Below, piece after piece: positions 57,200 through 64,000 of a DNA stretch of 64,000 bases (position 1 is its first letter; each line of letters starts with the position of its first letter). Where the stretch lies: the NCBI GenBank assembly GCA_019426215.1, contig CM033394.1, positions 38,624,423 through 38,688,422 of the forward strand, written 5' to 3'. A program made the position numbers and the translations under genes. The notes under the pieces were generated by a model. It was not told where the DNA came from. It was given only the letters and a program-made list of their open reading frames with translations, and made no database searches. The stretch comes from Buddleja alternifolia. Its lineage: Eukaryota > Streptophyta > Magnoliopsida > Lamiales > Scrophulariaceae.

Positions 57200-57936
57200 A
57201 GTCAACCACTTAAGGCTATGTTAGGAAAGGCTGAGACATCAAGACGACTTGTTAAATGGGATGTGGAGTTAGGGAAATTCGAGATAGAATACACGTCCCA
57301 AGCTGCAGTCAAAGCGCAAGTCCTGGCTGACTTTGTCATCGAAACGACCCGACCTGAGTAGGAGGGAAAAGAAGAAGAGAAGGTTTGGCTCTTACATGTA
57401 GACGGGTCAGCCACCCAAAATGGAAGTGGCACAGGTGTGGTACTCACTATGCCTGAAGGAGATCAACTGAAGTATGCAATCAATTTGAATTTAAAGCAAG
57501 CAACAACGAAGCGGAATATGAAGCATTCATCATGGGGCTCAAAATGGCAATCAAAGGAGGAGCTAAAAATTTGATAGTATACTCAAACTCACAACTCATT
57601 ACCAAACAAATTGACAGGACCTACGAAGCTAAGGAAGAGAGGATGGTGAAATACTTGAAAACTATAGAGTCACTACGGGAAAACTTCCACAAACTGGAGA
57701 TACATCAAATACCACGAGTTGAAAATACCAAGGCTGATTATTTGTCCAAGCTGGGCAGTTCAGTCACTGACTGTCAAACCAGGAACATTACCATACAAGC
57801 ACTCACCAAGCCTAGCATCGAACAAGAGATTTTACACATAGAAGAAGGTGAAGATTGGAGGACGGAGATAATTCAATATCTTACGAAAGGGGTACTACCT
57901 GAAGGAAGAAAGGAAAGGCAACGATTGGAGACCAGG
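57200..57936 (+). pseudogene. Tat second (archaeal-type) RNase H
   Basis: LLHVDGSATQNGSGTGVVLT carries the first catalytic Asp. After a frame change at about 57490 come AIKGGAKNLIVYSNSQLITK, with Ser where the family has Asp, and VKYLKTIESLRENF, then IPRVENTKADYLSKLGS with the last Asp. This extra RNase H is the mark of Tat elements. The frame is cut at 57937 by a solo LTR and resumes at 60369. Confidence 0.82.
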
Positions 57937-60363
57937 TGTGACGCCCCTCATTTCAAAGTTGTAAGTTTAGTAATCTATCATCTTTTGTGATTTTAATCTA
58001 CAGGATTATATCTAATTAAAATCTCAGAGAGTGAGTATAAAATATTTTCGGACTAGAATGTAACAAATCCTATACTAAGGGGATGCACTATAAATGCTTA
58101 GAAGTGAATATGGGTTTTAATGCACCATCTTATAATTTTCGGTATTACATTGTAGTTGCTTTGTAAAGTAGGGTTGATAAAAGAAAAGAAAAGGATTGGA
58201 GGTGGACGTGTCTAGTGGGAAAAAGGCCACCTATTACATATATGCATACGGGCTACTTGCCCTTTCACCCATAGAACTTTTACTCCATAGTTTTTATCCC
58301 AAACACCACCTGGCAGCCAAGAACTCCTACGAATTTCCAGAAAGGATTTGGGACCTTTGAATCCGGATTTGGAGTAGGAAAGTTATGAAGAACGAATAAT
58401 TCATTCTCTTCTGCTCATCACTTAATCAGAATTAAGCATAAATGGATTGCTTAGCTGAATCAAATCAGCCATAGGACGAATTGGAGTAGAATAAGTAGAG
58501 TCCCCACAATCAAATTACCAGGTGCATATTTACCTCCTTCGCTTTTATGCTTCAATTAGTATTTCATCAATTGTTGGTTTAATTATTAAGTACTTGCTTA
58601 AGCTAATTATTTTCATTGGGTGAGACTTTTGTACTCAAGTTTAATTAATTGATTAGTTTTAAGTTATATTAGTTAATGATATTGTTGTGAGTAAAATTCA
58701 CTTGTTCATATAACAAAATCAAACTTTTAATGACTAATTAATCAAATATTTATGAACCAGAAAGAGTTCCATACTTGAATGTTCTGATAACATGAATATA
58801 TACGTATATAAAAATATTATAATTGTATTCTATTGTATTTGATGAAAAGCTAGTGCTATGGCCATTTGAGAAAAACCTACGGTAAGTAATTAAGGATTTG
58901 ATTACTGCCTTTGTCTATTAATTATATTTTAATAGGTCACCTCTAATGAGTTATATCAAGACTAGTTACTATTTTACTCAGTCTTGTTGATTAGTACATC
59001 CATATGACACTGGTACTAACTTTTAGGTACACATGACTAGCAAATGTACAAGAGCCCTGGACTCACAACATTTAAGCTAGAGATAAATTCTATTTTTAAT
59101 TGCTCATATATGGTGAGTGCTTTGCTTATTAGTTTATTTTCTTATGTCATATTTAGTGTCATTCTTATTCATATTGTCATTCATATAGGTAAGATTACAT
59201 TATAAATGTGTTTTATTTCTGTACACACGCCTATTGATGTTAGCCCGTGTATTTTACTTTATCGCACTTGTGATTGTCATTGCGCATTCTACTTGAAATC
59301 CGAGTGTAGTACTTTATCTCACTCTGGATATGTGATGTTATATTGATATTTGAAAGATATTTGTCGACATTGAATGTGTGAAATCTCCTGCTGGTATGGG
59401 ACAGTGGAAAGACGAATCACAATCATTGTGGCATGATTGATGTTGGCCTGGCGTAGTACTTTATCTCGCCTGTGCAAGAAATCTGATATTATATTGATTA
59501 TATGGATCCCTTGTGGATTATTGATTATTATTTAGGCCCAAATTGCGGCATGGAGGTTTGTGACCCGTGCGGGCAGCATCGGGCTTGTCGTAATGCTTGG
59601 TCACAGCCCCATGGTTTCCGATTCCCCTCCCGCGCATGGACGGAGTGTATCATGGCGATGGGGTCGTAGATTTAGACATGTACCCGGGCATGTCAGTTTG
59701 TTAGCAAGGCCGCTCCTTGCATTTGGTGGATAAGGTAGTTATTCTGAAGCGAGAGTCATAAGGAGGTTGTCAACAGAACTGTATCCTTCGTTATTTGATA
59801 AACCTCAATTGGAAGTGGAGGGCCTAAGTGCTACACCGTGACACCATCCCAGAGACCACTATGAGTGACTCTAGTGCGTTGCTGTGGCAAATCCGATGGT
59901 AGCCACCTCTAGAATCTCTCACTAACAATTGGGTGTTATGTGTTACCAGCTTTCTTTATTCATTGATGATTATTGTCTTGTTTGACTATTATCATATTAT
60001 CATAATCATGCCTCATGAGATTCATATGTTATAATGTTCATGCATAACCCCGCACTTGCACACACCACGCTCACTGGGCTTAGTAGCTCACCACTCGTGT
60101 CTCCCCTTCCCCTAGGTTACAGAGAAAGTACGTTAAACAACAAACTCGACTTAATTAGGGTCATAAATTTGCTCATGTATCGTAAATGGAGGTATTAATT
60201 AGTTTCCAGATCATATCTATTTAGATTGATATAACAAACATTTCATGTCCTATTTCACTTTAAGTTTTGTAATTTTGGTTTTTGTAGAGCTCTGAACCAT
60301 AGTATGGGATTAGTGGATGGTTTCGGTGATTCGAATGCCGGATAGGTGAAGTAGGGCGTGACA
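57937..60363 (+). repeat. solo LTR (2427 bp) inserted in Tat pol
   Basis: The ends are TGTGACGCCCC and GGGCGTGACA, closing with TG...CA. CCAGG flanks both sides (57932-57936 and 60364-60368), a perfect 5-bp target duplication. No internal coding region. Removing it with one CCAGG restores the Tat frame (LETR then AARFVLINDVLY). TGTGACGCCC starts are common in plant chromovirus LTRs of Tekay/Del type, so that origin is likely but unproven. Its full partner element was lost by LTR-LTR recombination. Confidence 0.9.
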
Positions 60364-60383
60364 CCAGGGCTGCTAGGTTCGTC

Positions 60384-61625
60384 TTGATCAATGACGTGCT
60401 ATACAAAAAGTCACTCGTACAACCCCACCTGAGATGTGTTTTGATAAAGGAAGGAGACTACATACAACGAGAAATCCACGAGGGAGATTGCGGTAGCCAC
60501 ATAGGTGGGGGAGCCCTAGCTGGAAAGACCTTGAGGTCTGGCTATTTTTGGCCAACCCTAAAGGAAGATGCGGCCAACCTAGTGAAGAAATGTGAACAAT
60601 GCCAAAAACATGATGGTCTCATCCTTCAACCTGCGGAAGCAATGCACTCTATGAGTGTTCTTTGTCCCTTCGCCAGATGGGGGATGGACATTGTAGGCCC
60701 ATTTCCCATAGCAAAAGGCCAGAAGAAGTTCCTACTGGTGCTAGTCGACTACTTCAGCAAATGGGTAGAAGCTGAAGCCTTGGCCCGGATCACAGAGGCG
60801 GAGGTCATTCGTTTCCTATAGAAGAACATCATCTGCAGATTCGGCATACACAAGGAAATCGTGGCTGACAACGGCAGATAATTCAGCGGGGCTAAGTTGA
60901 GGAAGTGGTGTGAAGAGTTAGGGATCCAACAACGCTTCAGGGGTGTAGCTTATCCTCAAACCAATGGCCAGGTAGAGGTTACTAATAGAATAATAGTCCA
61001 AGGTTTAAGACCAGGTATGTCTGCTACTTAGCTTTTAAAAATTCATATGCCTCTTTTCTTTCACAAGTCAACTCGTTTATTTTATCCATATTCCATTTCT
61101 AATAAGTTTATATAAATACCCTAACTCGGTCATAAAGACTGGAGGAAGCAGGTGGGAATTGGGTCGAAGAATTGCAACCAGTGTTGTGGTCATATCGAAC
61201 TACTCCTAAGTCCACCACGGGAGAAAGTCCATTCCATTTGGTGTATGGGGCTGAGGCCGTCATACCTGCAGAGGTCAGAGTACAATCCCATCGAGTTCGG
61301 TACTTCGAGCCAGGGCAGAATGAAGAAAGACTAAGGGAAGAGCTGAAGCTAGTAGATGAAGTCAGAGACAAGGTATACTTAAGGGTTGAACAATACAAGC
61401 AGAGGATCATGAGAGTCCAAGGAACAAAAGTGAAGGCCAGATCTTTCCAGGTAGGAGATCTGGTAGTAGATGCGGTGCGGATTGTGAAGAAGTTGGACCC
61501 TAACTGGGAAGTCTCGTACAAAGTTACCAAAGTACTAGTTGGAGGAGCCTATGAGCTGGAAGATGGGTAGGGCAAGCCGTTCCCTCGCCCATGGAACATG
61601 CAAAACCTGAAAAAGTTTTACATGT
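60384..61625 (+). pseudogene. Tat integrase, with a candidate 123-bp intron
   Basis: HHCC zinc-binding domain: IHEG, GSHIGG and KKCEQCQKH. Core: first Asp in WGMDIVGPF, second in VADNGR, Glu in NGQVEVTNR. Then a break at 61015-61137 and the downstream WSYRTTPKSTTGESPFHLVY, AEAVIPAEV, FQVGDLVV and KPFPRPWN end. TAG at about 60819 and TAA at about 60880 interrupt the core. The break begins AG/GTATGT and ends CATAAAG/A with a CTAAC branch-like motif 13-18 bases before the end. All three catalytic residues are present. Confidence 0.86.
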
Positions 61626-61679
61626 GATCATAAAGATTGCCCTCTCTTTTATTCTATTTTCTCATCTCATGCTTTGTTT

Positions 61680-62390
61680 TTACCAGATGGTGGAACGATC
61701 ATGAGTAAGACACCAGAAGCAGCAACGGAAATGTTAGAAGAGATGGCTTCCAATAGCTATCAGTGGCCTACTAAGGGGCTACTAGCAAAGAAATCAACAG
61801 GTGTACACGAGATTGATTCGTTCACAACATTGTCAGCACAGATTCAGGCTTTAAACAAAAAGATAGATTCTATGTGCATCTCTGCTATATAAGTGCAGAC
61901 AATTTGTGACTTATGTGGAAGAGGACACCACAGTACTGAGTGTTAATATGGAAATCCATTTGCCCAACTAAGTCCGGGTGAATCTGTGAATTTTGTGGAA
62001 AATATTAGCCGACAGAACAACCCATTTGCCCCTACATTTAATCCAGGATGGAGGAACCATCCAAATTTTATCTGGAGCACCAATTCCAATACATTGAGAC
62101 CTCCACCCCCTAGATTTCATCAACCTCTGGAAAATAAATCTACTTTAGAAGAGATGATGGCTAAGTTTATAGTCAGTGCTAAGACAAGGATGGCAAATCA
62201 GGATGCGAGTATTCAAAATTTAGAGACTCAGATGGGTCAACTTTCCAACCTTGTTTCAGCACGACAACAAGGAACGTTGCCCGGTGATACAGAGAAGAAC
62301 CTAAAAGAAGTGAAGCCAATAACTCTTAAAGAAGGAAGGAAAGCAATTGGAGGATCCTCACTCAAGCACCCTTATGGATAATAAGACACC
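61680..62390 (+). pseudogene. Athila-like gypsy gag, C-terminal part
   Basis: Opens in the middle of gag with DGGTIMSKTPEAATEMLEEM and SYQWPTK, then LSAQIQALNKKID, a stop at 61890, the knuckle-like CDLCGRGHHSTEC, a stop at about 61945, RQNNPFAPTFNPGWRNHPNF and LENQIGQL-like LETQMGQLSNLV. This succession is typical of plant Athila gag. The N-terminal gag, leader and 5' LTR are missing; the junction with the Tat element lies between 61625 and 61680. Confidence 0.82.
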
Positions 62391-63432
62391 GGTACTGAGT
62401 CCAATAGATGGGCAGTCTAAGGATGATCACACCCAAGCTACTGTTACTGAGAGCACAAAAATCCACTCCTCATCCAACAAAGGTAAACGAGGTAAGCAAG
62501 GTGAGTCTCCTTCTGAACCAATTGATTTGAACTCCCTTCCCTTCCCTCGTAAAGCTAAGCAAAGAGAGTTAAACATGCAATTTTCCAAGTTTATTGAAAT
62601 GTTTAAAAATTTGCATATTAACATTCCATTTGCTGATGCGATAGCTCAGATGCCTAGTTATGCTAAGTTTTTGAAGGATATTCTGTCTAACAAGAGAAAA
62701 TTAGAGGAGTTCGAGACGGTTAACCTTACCGAGGAATGCTCAGCAATCTTACAAAATAAGCTACCACCGAAGCTTAAGGATCCAGGGAGTTTTTCCATCC
62801 CTTGTATTATTGGTAGTTGTAATTTTGATAAGGTGTTATGTGACCTAAGTGCTAGCATAAATCTAATGCCATATTCTGTATTTAAAAAGCTAGGCCAAGG
62901 TGTAGTGAAACCTACTACTATGTGCCTCCAATTAGCTGATAGATCTATTAAGTACCTGAGAGGTATAGTGAAGGATGTGTTAGTTAAAGTTGATGAGTTC
63001 ATACTCCCAGCTAACTTCATAGTTCTTGATATGGAGGAAGACTATGAAGTTCCCCTTATCTTAGGTCGACCTTTCTTAGCTATTGGTAGAGCTTTAATTG
63101 ATGTACAAAAAGGGGAGCTCATTCTTAGAGTTAACGATGAGCAAGTGATATTTATTGTTTTTAGAGCTATGAAATATCCTTCTAATGATCAAACTTGTTT
63201 TCAAATAGATGCTTGTGACTCTTTGATTTTTGAGTATTTTCAGGATGAGACATCTGAAAACCTGAAGACCACCACGGAGTTAGAGAGTGAGAGCTTCAAG
63301 GAAGTAGTTATGAGCCTGCGGCTAATCTATATTCTAAGAAAACCCATTGGCCAAATTTTGAGCTTTTTGAAAGGAAACCATTACTACATCCAGAGCCCTC
63401 AATGGATGAGCAACTACCTGAATGAGAGATGA
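62347..63432 (+). pseudogene. Athila-like gag-pol linker and aspartic protease
   Basis: An open frame of 361 codons. A Lys/Ser-rich linker leads to LPFPRKAKQRELNMQFSKF, IPFADAIAQMPSYAKFLKDI and NLTEECSAILQNKLPPKLKD, then protease: CDLSASINLMPYSVFKKLG (usual DLGASINLMP, so Gly is Ser), LQLADRSIKYLRGIVKDVLV and IILGRPFL-like LILGRPFLAIGRALIDV. The last about 50 codons do not continue into reverse transcriptase, which is absent. Although open, the piece has no gag start and a changed active site, so it is a fragment. The ATG shown is arbitrary. Confidence 0.82.
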
Positions 63433-64000
63433 AAAAACTTTTGTGGAACTGGAAAAAACATAAAAGTTATTTGGGGTTGAGCACCAACCAACATGCAGAC
63501 ATCATTGCTCTTCGTAATCCACCATGAGCATTGAAAAGAAAGTCAAGCTAATGAATTTAAACAAGAGCTTCTTGGGAGGCAACCCAAGCTTTTAGTTTTT
63601 AGTTTCGTTGCTTTGTTTTTCCTTAGATGCTAGGTTGCTTTGTTCTTTCATTTAATTTGTTTGAGTTGAGATGGTTTTATTCCTTAGTTCGTATCGTCCT
63701 TGATGATCTGTCTATTTTCTTCCTTCCATAGGTCACTGCTAAGTTTGGAGGTTGTTTAATGTGGCATTGAGGATCCTGACTATACCTCCCTTCTCTCCAC
63801 TTAACCATTCCGGGAAGTTTCGTCACCCCTTTTGTTCTTGTCTTTATCAGTGCACAATGGGGACCATGTGCTAAATTAGTTTGGGGGTGGGATCCATGTT
63901 ATATATGTCCTATTTGATTTTTTGTGCTCAATTTTTTTTCGATTTATGCACACCTTTGCAAGTAGGACGCTATTGAATTTGTTTCATGAATGATTGCATT
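63433..64000 (+). other. 3' non-coding part of the Athila-like element
   Basis: No gene. AAACAAGAGCTTCTTGGGAG followed by GCAACCCAAG is the stem-like sequence found after integrase in many plant Athila/Tat elements. It comes here directly after protease, so RT, RNase H and integrase were deleted. TTAGTTTGGGGGTGGG at about 63876 is the usual purine-rich text further on. The element continues past the window. Confidence 0.65.

Larger units (their letters stand above)
47862..61625 (+). mobile_element. Ty3/gypsy retrotransposon, Tat lineage, with LINE and solo-LTR insertions
   Basis: In order: LTR/leader (47862-48440), gag (48513-55350, split by a LINE), protease (about 55425), RT (55960-56960), RNase H (56975-57195), a second archaeal-type RNase H (57380-57770), then integrase (60384-61620) after a solo LTR. 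Two RNase H domains between RT and integrase mark the Tat group (Ogre, Retand and relatives). No 3' LTR follows; the element stops near 61625 against an Athila-like fragment. Stops and frameshifts throughout. Confidence 0.88.

Noticed and set aside
59221..60120. Possible gene inside the solo LTR
   Set aside because: No frame of note on either strand; the sequence is LTR-like throughout.

Overview
The window is nuclear DNA of a flowering plant, probably a eudicot. It is AT-rich, split by GT-AG introns, and dominated by plant transposon families: Ty1/copia, Ty3/gypsy of Tat and Athila type, L1-type LINE, a tRNA-derived SINE, a Mutator-like element, and hAT-like and Tourist-like MITEs. I see nothing bacterial, organellar or viral, no CRISPR array and no rRNA gene. 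The only apparently intact host gene is a two-exon major latex protein-like (MLP, Bet v 1 fold) gene at 17288-18426 on the minus strand.

Layout. 1-3907: minus-strand copia element with its 5' LTR at 3543-3907. 3908-6490: LINE remnants carrying two hAT-like insertions. About 6.9-9.86 kb: a decayed tandem repeat with a unit near 0.87 kb. 9.1-16.3 kb: AT-rich spacer with several MITEs and a SINE. 16877-19389: MLP gene inside a direct duplication. 19249-27954: second MLP copy, dead, its first exon split by two related MITE-like elements (A and B). Element A carries a 6.4-kb Mutator-like element (MULE, 20473-26879) with 102-bp TIRs, a five-exon transposase gene and a convergent GRF zinc-finger gene. 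28260-29197: two more small DNA transposons. 29205-31325: Athila-like gag fragment cut by a copia LTR. 31326-40522 (minus) and 40880-47786 (plus): two copia elements of one family, head to head. 47862-61625: plus-strand Tat gypsy element that received a LINE (49396-54178) in gag and a 2.4-kb solo LTR (57937-60363) in pol. 61680-64000: Athila-like gypsy fragment lacking most of pol.

How it fits together. The nesting can be read base by base. Removing the LINE or the solo LTR with one target-site copy rejoins the Tat reading frame. Removing A, B and the MULE brings the second MLP exon 1 back together, except for about 9 bases missing at the A site. Most retroelement coding regions carry stops and frameshifts. 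The MULE is the youngest-looking autonomous-type element: its TIRs are nearly identical and its transposase shows one in-frame stop. All coordinates come from reading by eye, with no alignments or database searches. Family names rest on motifs, and lineage names within copia and gypsy are tentative.
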